From Rhodanobacteraceae bacterium (lineage in GTDB: Bacteria; Pseudomonadota; Gammaproteobacteria; Xanthomonadales; SZUA-5): a DNA stretch of 64,000 nucleotides. The notes beneath the pieces were generated by a model. That model did not search any database. It was not told where the DNA came from and saw only the letters and a program-made list of their open reading frames with translations. How positions within the stretch are numbered: the stretch's first letter is position 1; every line of letters begins with the position of its first letter. The DNA lies in the NCBI GenBank assembly GCA_016713135.1, contig JADJPR010000002.1, positions 372,001 to 436,000 of the forward strand, given 5' to 3'. A program made the translations under genes and the position numbers. Below, piece after piece: positions 34,822 to 43,671 of the stretch.

Positions 34822-36578
34822 TGTCTTTCGACCCCTGAATGATGATGTAGCCACGAACCCACACTGACACCCGCGATCAGAGGATAGAGCGTGCTCCAGG
34901 GGCTGTCAACGACCGGACTGGGCAGTTGGTCCGGCCGCAGGAACTCCCCGATACGCGGGACCTGCGCAAGCGCGGCGGGCAGTTGGGCAAGCTCAGGGCC
35001 ACTGTAGCGCGCAAAAAATGGCTGGCCTGCAGGCGACTTGCGACGCCCAGTCACCGCCTCCGGCACTCTCCCGTGCAACAGCCGGCGCAGGGCCTGCTTT
35101 GCCGGCGAAGCCGGCGCACGGTCCAGGTCGAGCTGCGCCACGGCGGGATTCAGGACCACTCTCACCACGCGCTGATCCAGGTATGGCAAGGACACATCCG
35201 CCCGCAGCATTCCCGCGTCATCGCGCGCTTCGACATCGGTGCAGAATCCGGCATTGGGCAACAGCAACTCATGCCATGCGTGCTGATCCCCTCCGCCCGG
35301 TGCGGCTTCCAGGCCTGGCTGAGGCAGAGCGTCGTGCCAACGCGCCGGGATCCAGGCCGGCGTGCGATCCTGGGTCAGTCGGGTCAGATCAGGGCATTCA
35401 GGCGCTGGCATGCTTGCAGGTCCGCTGCGAAAGCGCGCAATACGACGACGAAGTCGCGCAAACCAGCCCCGCCGACGACCTGGCCGGCGCAGCGAAGTTG
35501 CCACCAACTCGTCCGCACCCAAGCCAGATATCGAGGGCGATCCAAGCGCCATCAACGCCCGAACTTGCGAAAGGTCGTCATAGAGCGCCATGGGGTGCTC
35601 AGCCCAGGGCACGAGGCTCGCGACGGGAAAGCGAACCGGGCCGGGATCGCGGATCGTGCGTTGCAGATCGATTTCCAGCGCCCTGGCGGTCAATTCGGCG
35701 TGGTATGCCTCATCCTCACCTGAGTCGCCGCGAAGCACGGAGGTCAGCGCGTGGATCTGCATGCCGGGACGCGCCTTCCGAAGGTCAGCCAGCTGGGTGG
35801 CAAGCAGAGCCGAATCAATGCCGCCACTCAAGGTCAGTACCGCATTCTCGTGGGCAATCCGATCGACCAAAGCGGCGTTCAAGGCGTCTCGCAGCGCATC
35901 ATCGAGTTGCCTCGCTGAGTAATGGTCGAATTCAATGAGGTGCGCCGGCAGGCCGATCCGGCTCGTGTCGGCTTGCCCGGTGCGCAAGTCGACTCGCAGC
36001 CATTCACCCGCACGCAGCACGCGCAAATCCGAATAAAAGGTCTCGCCACGTTCACTGCATGGCTCTGAGAATGGAACGAGGGCACTGGCAATGGCCAGAC
36101 CATTCAGGCTCAATTGACTCCCGAACAGAGCCAGGAGCGCACTGCAGGAGTCGCTGACAGCCCAAATCCCCTGCATCTGCAAGTAGTAGAGTGACCGCAC
36201 ACCGAACAAGTCCACCGAAGCGTGAACGGCACCGGACGTCGGATCGACCAGGCAGAAGCAGTATTCGCCGTTGAGTTTCGCCTGTGCATCTCGCCCATCG
36301 GACTGGAAAGCCAGTCTCAGTATCGATTCCGCATTCAGGCCGGCGGTCGAGTGTCCGGCCAGGCCGTATATCCGCCCGCTGATCGACACTCCGGCAAAGG
36401 GCGCCGCGCGCATCCGGAATGGCGTTGCGCAGGTGTCAATGGTGGCGCTTACAACCCATTGACCTGAACCAAGCGGCTGAGGCGAATTCAATGAGACGAG
36501 GCTCTGACCCAATCGGCCCCGACTGAACGCTGACTGCAGCGAATCGAACTGGCCAAAAGCCCACAGGAAGCCCCGCAT
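34797..36578 (-). CDS. Asparagine-synthetase-like lasso cyclase (C protein)
   Basis: 593 residues. The ATG at 36578 overlaps the stop of the transglutaminase-like gene by one base. The N-terminal half resembles the class II glutaminase fold (GEYCFCLVDPTSGAVHASVD, DLFGVRSLYYL), but the protein starts MRGFLWAF and lacks the Cys2 nucleophile, so it should not hydrolyse glutamine. The ATP-pyrophosphatase domain has AVLTLSGGIDSALLATQL (PP-loop), SGLGADELVA and LPYLDQRVV. This is as expected for McjC-type lasso cyclases, which adenylate the ring Asp/Glu and close the macrolactam. Its end overlaps the precursor gene. A true Asn synthetase is less likely given the missing Cys and the context. Confidence 0.83.
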   Translation of the reverse strand: MRGFLWAFGQFDSLQSAFSRGRLGQSLVSLNSPQPLGSGQWVVSATIDTCATPFRMRAAPFAGVSISGRIYGLAGHSTAGLNAESILRLAFQSDGRDAQAKLNGEYCFCLVDPTSGAVHASVDLFGVRSLYYLQMQGIWAVSDSCSALLALFGSQLSLNGLAIASALVPFSEPCSERGETFYSDLRVLRAGEWLRVDLRTGQADTSRIGLPAHLIEFDHYSARQLDDALRDALNAALVDRIAHENAVLTLSGGIDSALLATQLADLRKARPGMQIHALTSVLRGDSGEDEAYHAELTARALEIDLQRTIRDPGPVRFPVASLVPWAEHPMALYDDLSQVRALMALGSPSISGLGADELVATSLRRPGRRRGWFARLRRRIARFRSGPASMPAPECPDLTRLTQDRTPAWIPARWHDALPQPGLEAAPGGGDQHAWHELLLPNAGFCTDVEARDDAGMLRADVSLPYLDQRVVRVVLNPAVAQLDLDRAPASPAKQALRRLLHGRVPEAVTGRRKSPAGQPFFARYSGPELAQLPAALAQVPRIGEFLRPDQLPSPVVDSPWSTLYPLIAGVSVGSWLHHHSGVERQWTATTAR

Positions 36579-37009
36579 CAGAGCCTGGTTCCAGTCCCAC
36601 GAGGGACCGGGCGGGCGAACAGTTCCGAAAATCGCCCGAAGCGCCCGGTTCCAGCGAGTTGCGGACGATCCCCGATCACCAGACCGTAGCATTCGACCCA
36701 CGCGTGGCCGCTGTCGGTGCCCGTGTCGCAATGAATGTCTGCGGGTGCCCCGCGCCAGCGCAGGATCCACCAGATCAGTAGCGCGCGGCGCAGGCAGTAG
36801 GCCGAGGTGCTTCCACTGGCGCGCTGAACCACACGTGCGACTTGACCCAGTGCCGTTCGCGACAACTGGACATTCCCGGCAGGATCCGGGCTGGTCGCGA
36901 GCAATACCCGGACCGTGCGCCCCACCCCGAGCACCCGGATCGACGCGTCGAGCGCCCTCATGGCAATCCAGGCACCGACGATCAACAGCCGGATCAGCAG
37001 TCGCCTCAA
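36578..37009 (-). CDS. Transglutaminase-like leader peptidase (lasso B2-like)
   Basis: 143 residues. A hydrophobic start (LLIRLLIVGAWIAM) is followed by STSAYCLRRALLIWWILRWRG with the candidate nucleophile C72, and TGTDSGHAWVECYG with H102; the Asp of the triad is expected in the next strand, around GLVIGD. This length and motif set match the transglutaminase-like superfamily in lasso clusters (B2 protein, PF13471-type), which removes the leader peptide with help from the RRE protein. It lies 7 bases downstream of the kinase-like gene and overlaps the cyclase gene. Confidence 0.85.
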   Translation of the reverse strand: MRRLLIRLLIVGAWIAMRALDASIRVLGVGRTVRVLLATSPDPAGNVQLSRTALGQVARVVQRASGSTSAYCLRRALLIWWILRWRGAPADIHCDTGTDSGHAWVECYGLVIGDRPQLAGTGRFGRFSELFARPVPRGTGTRL

Positions 37010-37016
37010 GAGGACC

Positions 37017-38024
37017 TCAGGCGCCGTCGCGATGAAGCATGACCGGCTCGAGAATCCGGCCCAAAGTCGTGGTCGCCTCGTCGATGCGACTCCAGTCGTC
37101 AGCGAGTCGTACCGAGAAACTCGGCAAGGCAGCAGCCATCTGCTGACACATCCCGAGTAGTCGGCGCACCTCCCCAGGGAGATTCATATAAGGCGCGAGG
37201 CTGTTGGCGTACAACTGCGCCATCGCAACAGCCGGCGAATGCATCGGCTGCACATCGATGGGCGAACCTGCCTCGCGCTCGCGCTCGCGCAGAAAGACGA
37301 TCGCAGACAAGGGCGGCGAAAAACCCTCGTGTGTGGGCAAAGCCAGATAGTGCTTGTCCGTCCCACTGGCAATCTGCGAACACTGGCTGCCGAGCGACAG
37401 GGCCCGGACCGAGTCCGACCAGAGCCTGAGGCGCGCGTATCCGGGCCGGACTTGGAAAGCGGCGCCATTGAATTCGATCACCGCCAGATCCTCGGCGACA
37501 ATCCTCCAGTTCTGGCGTTGCATGGCCGCCGCCAGGGACGATTTGCCTGCACCCGAGGGCCCACAAATCAGCAGCGCATGGTCATCTCGCGCAGCGACGG
37601 CAGCGTGCAGGCACAGGCGCTGCTGTGCCTTGAAATAGCACAGCATCGCCGAGCCCGTGACGAACGCGCCCAGCGTATCGGGGTGCATCGTAGCCGGCGC
37701 GCCGATCCGCAGGCGCCGCGATCCGAGCGCAACCTCTACCCACAGTCCAAGAATGAGCTCAAAGCGACGAGTGGCTCCATCCACATGCTCCAGCAACCTG
37801 ACGAAATGGCGTCCCATGCCCGGGGGAACCGCCGAATTGCGGGAAATCAGGCAACGCCAGAGGGTCGGATCCGCTTCCTTGTGGTCATGAACGATGTCGA
37901 TCCACAGTTCGGGTTCTGCGTCGGGCGCAGCCTCGGGACAATGCCCATCCAGGATGCGACGAGGTCCGGCAAAGACCACGCCAAACGCCGAGTAACGGCC
38001 TTCGCCCTCGGCGCGTTCGAGCAT
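37017..38024 (-). CDS. HprK-like kinase in RiPP operon
   Basis: About 335 residues from the ATG at 38024. Further upstream in-frame starts (up to 38126) would overlap the methyltransferase gene by 70 bases; the chosen start brings RYSAFGVVFAG near the N-terminus as in relatives. The Walker A motif is LLICGPSGAGKSSLAAAM (P-loop about 155-163), preceded by RLCLHAAVAARDD and followed by WRIVAEDLAVIEF, in the layout of HPr kinase/phosphorylase-like proteins. Kinases of this kind in lasso clusters phosphorylate the precursor C-terminus, usually on a terminal Ser; here the tail ends Ser-Phe-Gly, so the site is not the terminal residue. Confidence 0.78.
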   Translation of the reverse strand: MLERAEGEGRYSAFGVVFAGPRRILDGHCPEAAPDAEPELWIDIVHDHKEADPTLWRCLISRNSAVPPGMGRHFVRLLEHVDGATRRFELILGLWVEVALGSRRLRIGAPATMHPDTLGAFVTGSAMLCYFKAQQRLCLHAAVAARDDHALLICGPSGAGKSSLAAAMQRQNWRIVAEDLAVIEFNGAAFQVRPGYARLRLWSDSVRALSLGSQCSQIASGTDKHYLALPTHEGFSPPLSAIVFLREREREAGSPIDVQPMHSPAVAMAQLYANSLAPYMNLPGEVRRLLGMCQQMAAALPSFSVRLADDWSRIDEATTTLGRILEPVMLHRDGA

Positions 38025-38056
38025 GTCCGCAGGCGCATCCACCAGAAACGCAGCGG

Positions 38057-39016
38057 TCAAGAGGCGCAACTCCGGGATGCCAGGAACAGTTCGGCCGCAG
38101 AGTTCTGACTCAGCTCCGCCTTGCATGTACCTTGCGAATCAGCGACTTGTGTTCTCCAGGTGTAGGCAAAGTCGCCTGCCACTGGCCATACCGAGATCCG
38201 CAAACGCAGCGTGTCCCCGGCTGCCAGCTCCAGTGGTCGCGACAATGGCAGCACCAATCGTCCGTATACCCACGGCGCCCTGGCGCCGGGCGCCGCCGAC
38301 ATCGACACCCCTTGTGTCAGCTCCGAGTCAAACCACATCAGCCAGGCATGCAGGGTTGTCGCAGATGGAACTTCCCAGGTCAGATCCGCCGGCTGCAGAG
38401 CCTGGCTCGCCGCAGCGTAGTCGATGACGCCAAAGCGCTGCCCAGGCAACGCAGGTTCAAGCCCGGTCGGCGGCGGCCGCCTGGGCGCGGAGCCTTCTGC
38501 CTCGCGCAACACGGGAAGCGAGAGTCCAAGAGCATTCTCGACCCAGGGCGTCTCGATCTGCCGCGAATACCAACCGGCATCGCTGACCGGCGCCACCCAC
38601 AGGCTGTCGCGACGTGGCAGCAGAACCGCGTCCTGGGTAAGCAAGCGCGCCCTGGCGTCGGCGAGGGTCGCGAACGCGCCGCCAAGGAATGGAAGCGCGC
38701 CGCGCAAGTCGGAAATCAGCAAGTTCGCCCGCTCGGAAGGGTGAAAGTCCTCCGACGCGCCGTGGAAGAACTCGATCCGGTCTTCAAGGCCAAGTCGCAG
38801 TGCTTCACGGCGGCCATACTCGATCAATGGACTGGTCTCGACAGCGTAGACTTTCCGCGCACCTCGGATGGCCGCGTACAGCGCAAAAGCACCCGTTCCA
38901 GCGCCCAGGTCCAGCACAACACTCTCCGGAGTGAGCGTGCGATCGATGGCCTCCTTGTAGGCCTCAGTCCGGACGCGGTCACGGATCATGTTGCCGTACT
39001 CATGGAATCCGTACAT
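38057..39016 (-). CDS. PRMT-like SAM methyltransferase in RiPP operon
   Basis: About 319 residues. MYGFHEYGNMIRDRVRTEAYKE is a typical PRMT-group start, then SVVLDLGAGTGAFALYAAIRG (SAM motif I), ARKVYAVETSP, RIEFFHGASEDF and ANLLISDLRGALPFLGG. The last has Asp-Leu-Arg instead of the usual Glu-x-x-G in the double-E loop, so the catalytic glutamates differ from canonical arginine methyltransferases. The C-terminal part is a beta-barrel. The ATG at 39016 has GGTGA about 7 bases upstream; a TTG at 39037 would overlap the PqqD stop. It is related to the protein encoded at 19190-20395 but lacks its N-terminal winged-helix-like domain. Confidence 0.78.
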   Translation of the reverse strand: MYGFHEYGNMIRDRVRTEAYKEAIDRTLTPESVVLDLGAGTGAFALYAAIRGARKVYAVETSPLIEYGRREALRLGLEDRIEFFHGASEDFHPSERANLLISDLRGALPFLGGAFATLADARARLLTQDAVLLPRRDSLWVAPVSDAGWYSRQIETPWVENALGLSLPVLREAEGSAPRRPPPTGLEPALPGQRFGVIDYAAASQALQPADLTWEVPSATTLHAWLMWFDSELTQGVSMSAAPGARAPWVYGRLVLPLSRPLELAAGDTLRLRISVWPVAGDFAYTWRTQVADSQGTCKAELSQNSAAELFLASRSCAS

Positions 39017-39033
39017 GTTCAGGTCACCGGAAC

Positions 39034-39300
39034 TCAACCGGAGACAGGCGTGATGAGCTCCAGCTTCTGGAGTTCATCCACAAAACTCTGTACGTCGGCC
39101 ACCGCGCGTACGATCTCCAAGCCATACTGGTTGGCCAGTTCGCCGGCCAGTTCTTCCGCCGAACGACCGGCCTTCATCCCGGTCCAGAGGACGATACCGC
39201 TCGCGTTCAAGGAGAAGAATGTCTCGCGCTTGAGCGACAGCAACACCACCTCATCACCGATGCGCTCTTCCAGTACATGGTCGGGAACATTGAATTTCAT
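39034..39300 (-). CDS. PqqD-like RiPP recognition element (lasso B1-like)
   Basis: 88 residues. HVLEERIGDEVVLLSLKRETFFSLNASGIVLW has the PqqD pattern (beta strands, then Y/F-FSLN and a helix ending LW), followed by SAEELAGELANQYG and VQSFVDELQKLELI. This small protein binds the Y-x2-P-x-L leader and delivers the precursor to the peptidase and other enzymes. It lies between the nucleotidyltransferase-family and methyltransferase genes. The ATG at 39300 has no strong ribosome site, which suggests coupling to upstream translation. Confidence 0.88.
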   Translation of the reverse strand: MKFNVPDHVLEERIGDEVVLLSLKRETFFSLNASGIVLWTGMKAGRSAEELAGELANQYGLEIVRAVADVQSFVDELQKLELITPVSG

Positions 39301-39335
39301 GCAAATCCTGCCGCAGGTTTGGGGGAAAGATAGTC

Positions 39336-40513
39336 CTAGGAATGTCGACGCTCCGCCTCACGCGACCGACCCAACAGCATTCGCCCGGCCAGGCGAATCG
39401 GGCGCATGAGAAACGCGAACGGCCGCAGCGCCGCCGGCAAGCGCAGGAAGTCATCGTCGCGGTCCGATGGCTGAAGACTCTCCCTGATCACGCGAAGCCG
39501 ATCACCCGCCGTCTCGGCCAGCGCAACCCGCAGCCGGTAAAAGTCGCCGAGCCTCTCGGCGTCCGTCGCCGGGCGAAGCAGGCACCGGACGACCCGGCGA
39601 ATCTGAGCAGGGCCCAGCGCCGGAACACCCAACGCATGCCCGGCAGGTACACCAGGTGCATGCGGAAAGAAGTGCTTCACCAACTGGAACGTCGCACGCA
39701 GCAATCGATGCGCGTGCTGCTCCCGAGCGAGCCTGTCGAGCGCATCCCAGTCGATCTCCGCGGGACTCGCCAGGATCTCCGGAAAGTCCAGGAGCCACTG
39801 CAACCGCGACCAGTCATGCTTGTAGGCGTGAATGGCGAGGTAGAGCAGATTGGCTTCGACCGACGGCTGCAGGACCTGGATGCCGGCGTAGCTACCGGGC
39901 GGGCGTCCTTCCACAGGAAATCCCCGCGAAAGTACACGCCGAACTGGGGACCTGCGATCCTCCAGTGAAGCTCAACGATCTCACCGGTACTCCGGTGAGC
40001 GAAGACAACGTGGTAGCGCCGCTCGAGATCGTGATTCTGATAGGGCGAGTGGTAGTCCAGCCTCTGCAGAAGTTGCCAGGCACGATCACGATCGACCTCC
40101 TTCACCAGGAGGTCCAGATCGCCAAACTCCCTCAACGACCTGTTCCGGTAGAACCGGTCCGCCAGCAGCGGCCCCTTGAGCGGCATCACTGCAATGCCTT
40201 CGGCCTCGAAGGCTCGAACCAACCGAATCAGTTCCGCCCGAAGCCCAAGTCCCCGATACCCGCACCGATACGATCTCTCGCGCAAATGCAGGCGCACCGC
40301 ATCCGCGCCGTCGCAAGGATTGACAACGAGATCCTCGTAGACATAGCTGGTCACACCGTTGTACGTCGCCAGATGGAGCAACCGAACCCAGTCAGCTTCT
40401 GACCACCCGGCCACGCTCGTCGGCGGCAGCCCGGCGCACCCCCCGTGAGCTCCCACCATCGCAAACAGTCTGCCTGCGATGCTATGCGTAGACTGGGCAG
40501 CCACGGAACTCAC
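39336..40513 (-). pseudogene. Nucleotidyltransferase-family protein of lasso cluster, frame-broken
   Basis: The first gene of the RiPP operon; GTG at 40513 with GAGG about 8 bases upstream. The first frame (to about 39900) holds VMPLKGPLLADRFYRN and REFGDLDLLVKEVDRDRAWQLL, the nucleotidyltransferase core with the D-L-D-L metal-binding pair, and RRYHVVFAHRSTGEIVELHW. Near 39895-39905, in CGCCCGCCCGG, one base is missing and the reading continues in the frame from 39914 down: ANLLYLAIHAYKHDWSRLQW and DFPEILASPAEIDWDAL, typical of the same family (PF14907-type). The restored product is about 393 residues. Proteins of this family are often found with HprK-like and lasso genes; their role is not known. 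The single-base loss in a C run may be an error. Confidence 0.78.
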
Positions 40514-40737
40514 GCAACGACCTCAATTGGGGGAGCCTGAACCGGATGCAACAGCAACCAAATGCAAGCCGGCTTCGAACACATCAGCGCACCCATCAGG
40601 TCATCAACCTGAAGGGCACTAGGGCAAGAAGGAAGGGCGCGTACGAGGACCCCACGCACCGGCTATAAGCATAGCGCAAGGCCGGCCTTGGCGCATCCAC
40701 GCGCACCATCAGCGACTGATCGACTTCGCCGACGCGC

Positions 40738-41553
40738 CTAGCGGATCCGTGCCCGAAGCTCATCAAGTTCCCAGGACTTCTCACTTGGCCATGCCAGCGT
40801 ATTCCACGCCGGCAACCGGCGACAAACACGCGAATGATCCCTGACGTCACACATCGCGTAGCCGTGTGCTCCGAGCAATTCCGCAATCGCTGCAGCATTC
40901 TCCGGAGCAACCTCGATAATGAGCAAGGGCCTCACCTCGGACAACAGCCGCCCGGCCCCGCGCAAGGCCGATAACTCAGCACCTTCGATGTCGATCTTTA
41001 CGATATCCGGCTGACGGATCTGACCGATCAACCAATCCATTGAAGTACACGAAACCAGCGTGCGATCACGCTCGCCACCGGTTCGCGGGTTACCAGACGA
41101 TGAAGCGAGATGATTCAGTGCGCGATCTGTGCGCGCGATAACAAACTCGGCGATACATTGCTCCGAACCTACCGCCAAAGGCAGGATCCGAACTGGCGCC
41201 CCAGCATGCGTACCGGACACTGTTGAGCGCCGAAGCAAATCCACGAGGAAAAGGTCAGGCTCAAACGCAACAATCAGACCGCCGCTACCAGCCATGGCGC
41301 TTGCTGCAAACGCAAATATCCCCTGATTGGCCCCAACATCCCAAACACACATATCGCGGCGAACAAACCGCCGAGCCCAGTCAAGAAGACCGAGTGCCTG
41401 TTTCGAGCGCCAGCCGGGTTTCCAGATCGAAAGCATCGAAGCCGGCGAACAAAAAACCACACCGCCACCCAGCGATGACGGAAGACGCTTGCGAATTACC
41501 ACATTCTGACTTAGTCCACGCAGCAGACGCCGCAGGATTTGCATCGGGCTCAT
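40738..41553 (-). CDS. FkbM-family methyltransferase
   Basis: About 271 residues. MCVWDVGANQGIFAFAASAM is the SAM-binding loop and DIVKIDIEGAELSALRGAG the characteristic FkbM motif, with LIIEVAPENAAAI near the end. FkbM methyltransferases act on hydroxyls of sugars or other natural products. The ATG at 41553 is used (another at 41544). It is at the 3' end of the large polysaccharide operon, 55 bases after the GT2 gene and about 225 bases upstream of the RiPP operon start. Confidence 0.87.
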   Translation of the reverse strand: MSPMQILRRLLRGLSQNVVIRKRLPSSLGGGVVFCSPASMLSIWKPGWRSKQALGLLDWARRFVRRDMCVWDVGANQGIFAFAASAMAGSGGLIVAFEPDLFLVDLLRRSTVSGTHAGAPVRILPLAVGSEQCIAEFVIARTDRALNHLASSSGNPRTGGERDRTLVSCTSMDWLIGQIRQPDIVKIDIEGAELSALRGAGRLLSEVRPLLIIEVAPENAAAIAELLGAHGYAMCDVRDHSRVCRRLPAWNTLAWPSEKSWELDELRARIR

Positions 41554-41607
41554 CGAACGCGTGTTGCAGCCGCCGGCGGGACCAAGCCGCGCTCGGCGCA
41601 ACTTGGC

Positions 41608-42450
41608 TTAATCATCGACATGCTTGTCCCGGGCACCAGTCTCATGCATCTTCACGCGAATATGAAGATCATGCGCAAGACGCAGCAGACAGTAATCCAA
41701 TCCAGCCCTCCCATCAAGGAAGCCGCGTCTGAGGAAATAGGTATAGGCAAACCGAAACAGAGCGCGTGCCGGGAGTCGACTCGCGAGCACTTTGAGCGCC
41801 CGCCGGCGTGCAATCGGATCCGCGCCGACAAGTGCGCCGAAGTCCAACGCCTCACGCCGAAGACGCAGGATCAACTCAACCTCATCCGTCGAGTACTGGT
41901 TGTGGCGGGCAACCCATTGGTGTACGCCCTTGCTGAATCCTTCGTGCCGCCAACCCGACTTCAAATAGTGTAAGGCACCATCAGTCACTTCGCGCTGACC
42001 GTGACCCTCTTTGCGAAACCTCACCGAGCCTACCCGAAGCAGGCGCAGCTGATAAGAAGGATACAAAGTCGAATATTTGAGCCAGCGACCCAGGAAATAA
42101 TTGCGCCCGGCAATAAATGCGCCCACCTTTCCATCCGGATTGGCGATGAAATCCTGGATTTCGAGCAGCAGTTCCGGATCACAGAATTCATCCGCATCAA
42201 CGAACAGCAACCAGTCAGAGATCGGGCCGACGTGATCAATCGCCCAGTTGCGCTGATCGCCAAAATCCTTGAATGCGTGATGGAATATGCGAACCCCAGG
42301 ACGCGCTGCGCGAGCCGACTCCAAAGTAGCATCGTTACTACCCGAGTCGACAATGACAACGTCAGCCACGTTTTCAAGACAAGCCAGGCAGCACCCAATG
42401 TTGGCGGCCTCGTTGTAGGTCAGGATGACCGCAGTTACTGGAACCAACAT
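41608..42450 (-). CDS. Glycosyltransferase family 2 (WaaE-like)
   Basis: 280 residues. MLVPVTAVILTYNEAANIGCCL then DVVIVDSGSNDATLE and WLLFVDADEFCDPELL, with DADE as the metal-binding DXD-like motif, and the C-terminal helix pair FLRRGFLDGRAGLDYCLLR, all typical of WaaE/KdtX-type GT2 proteins that use UDP-glucose or similar donors. It probably works in the cytoplasm on a lipid-linked or core acceptor. The ATG at 42450 is chosen; a TTG at 42471 is possible. It follows the GT4 gene by 48 bases. Confidence 0.88.
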   Translation of the reverse strand: MLVPVTAVILTYNEAANIGCCLACLENVADVVIVDSGSNDATLESARAARPGVRIFHHAFKDFGDQRNWAIDHVGPISDWLLFVDADEFCDPELLLEIQDFIANPDGKVGAFIAGRNYFLGRWLKYSTLYPSYQLRLLRVGSVRFRKEGHGQREVTDGALHYLKSGWRHEGFSKGVHQWVARHNQYSTDEVELILRLRREALDFGALVGADPIARRRALKVLASRLPARALFRFAYTYFLRRGFLDGRAGLDYCLLRLAHDLHIRVKMHETGARDKHVDD

Positions 42451-42498
42451 CGGCGCACCGGCAAACAGCAAAAGGCGGGAGCAGATTTCACGAAGGCA

Positions 42499-43668
42499 TC
42501 AATTGGATCGAGCAAACCCAGTGCGCATCAAAATGTCCTTGTATACAGCACCAGTCTGAGCCGCAATTTTATCCCAGGTAAAGCGCTCCGCCACCATGGC
42601 ACGCGCCCGGATACCGCGCTCATTCGCATGATCAAGATTTGCAAACAGCTCAATCAGAGCCAAGGCCGCGGGCCTGACATCGGGCGCAACCACCCAGCCC
42701 GCGGACCGCTCGGCGACTTCCGGCAGATTGCATTCGCTAGAAATGACCGCCGGGAGCCCCGCCGCGAGCGCCTCCAGCGCTGCGACAGGCAAACCCTCGG
42801 AGCGGGAAATCAGTGCAAACCCATCCGCTCCGGCGAGCGCCTCACCCTTGCCCGCCCCCGAAACCTCGCCAATGAAACGGCATCTCGCCGCAAGATCGAG
42901 ACCCCGCGCCAACTCCTCCATTTCAGCCCGGTACCCGGACCCTGCGTCGTCGCCAGCGACCACGAGATAGAGTTCCGGATGAGTCCTCGCGATCATCTGG
43001 AATGCCCTCAGCAAAATATCCAGCCCCTTTTTCTCATGCACCCGCGAAAGAAACAGCAACACGCGACTCCCGAGTGGCAGGCCCAGTTCCCGCGCGAGTC
43101 CTCCGGTATTCCTGGGACGTAAAGTCTCGCCGCGTGAGACGCCGTTTGGAATTATCGTAGCTGGAGCGCGCAAGCCTGCCTCGCGGAACTGAGCGGCCTC
43201 TTTGAGAGTCAGAGCCTGCAAACCTGCAGCAGACTGGAGCAAAGGCCACTCGGTCAGCGCGCCATACAACTTCTTGCCGAGCCGGTTCTGGCGAAGCGCC
43301 CATGAATCCAGTGAACCTTGCGGAGCGACCACATAAGGCTTGCTCGCCTTGTATGCGCAACGCATCGCCCACCAACTCGGGAAATTCCAGATGGCATGCA
43401 CATGGACAAGATCGGCTTTGGCAACCTCCCTCGGCAAACGCCGCGCCAGCGCCCACGAGATCCCTGGGTTATTCAACGGCACGCTCAACGGATACTTGAG
43501 GTTCTCAGCCCAACGAGAATCTGGCGCCAGCGATGCGCAATTCGGCTTCTCCACGTGAGCAACGCTCACCTTCATGCCCAAGCGCCCTTGCGCCTCAGCC
43601 AGCGGGAGCACAATATGCGTGGTCCCTGAAGAATTGGCCAATCCGCGAATGACATGAAGTACACGCAT
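42499..43668 (-). CDS. Glycosyltransferase family 4
   Basis: 389 residues, GT-B. MRVLHVIRGLANSSGTTHIVLPLA (glycine-rich acceptor loop), ADLVHVHAIWNFPSWWAM, PYVVAPQGSLDSWAL, IIPNGV, RVLLFLSRVHEKKGLDILL and RSEGLPVAALEALAAGLPAV (E-x7-E donor motif). This is a WcaI/PglA-like retaining transferase that extends the lipid-linked repeat unit. The coding strand starts with ATG 3 bases downstream of the next GT4 stop, so the two are cotranslated. Confidence 0.92.
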   Translation of the reverse strand: MRVLHVIRGLANSSGTTHIVLPLAEAQGRLGMKVSVAHVEKPNCASLAPDSRWAENLKYPLSVPLNNPGISWALARRLPREVAKADLVHVHAIWNFPSWWAMRCAYKASKPYVVAPQGSLDSWALRQNRLGKKLYGALTEWPLLQSAAGLQALTLKEAAQFREAGLRAPATIIPNGVSRGETLRPRNTGGLARELGLPLGSRVLLFLSRVHEKKGLDILLRAFQMIARTHPELYLVVAGDDAGSGYRAEMEELARGLDLAARCRFIGEVSGAGKGEALAGADGFALISRSEGLPVAALEALAAGLPAVISSECNLPEVAERSAGWVVAPDVRPAALALIELFANLDHANERGIRARAMVAERFTWDKIAAQTGAVYKDILMRTGFARSN

Positions 43669-43671
43669 ACG

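Noticed and set aside
38025..38126. Longer N-terminus of the HprK-like protein in the RiPP operon
   Set aside because: It would overlap the methyltransferase gene by 70 bases and adds no conserved sequence; still possible.
39016..39037. TTG at 39037 as start of the PRMT-like gene
   Set aside because: It would overlap the PqqD stop by 4 bases, but the family-typical start MYGFHEYG lies at the ATG at 39016 with a better ribosome site.
40514..40737. Second small precursor ORF upstream of the RiPP operon
   Set aside because: No short open frame with a leader-like Y-x2-P motif was found; frames here are shadows of the FkbM gene or have no start context.
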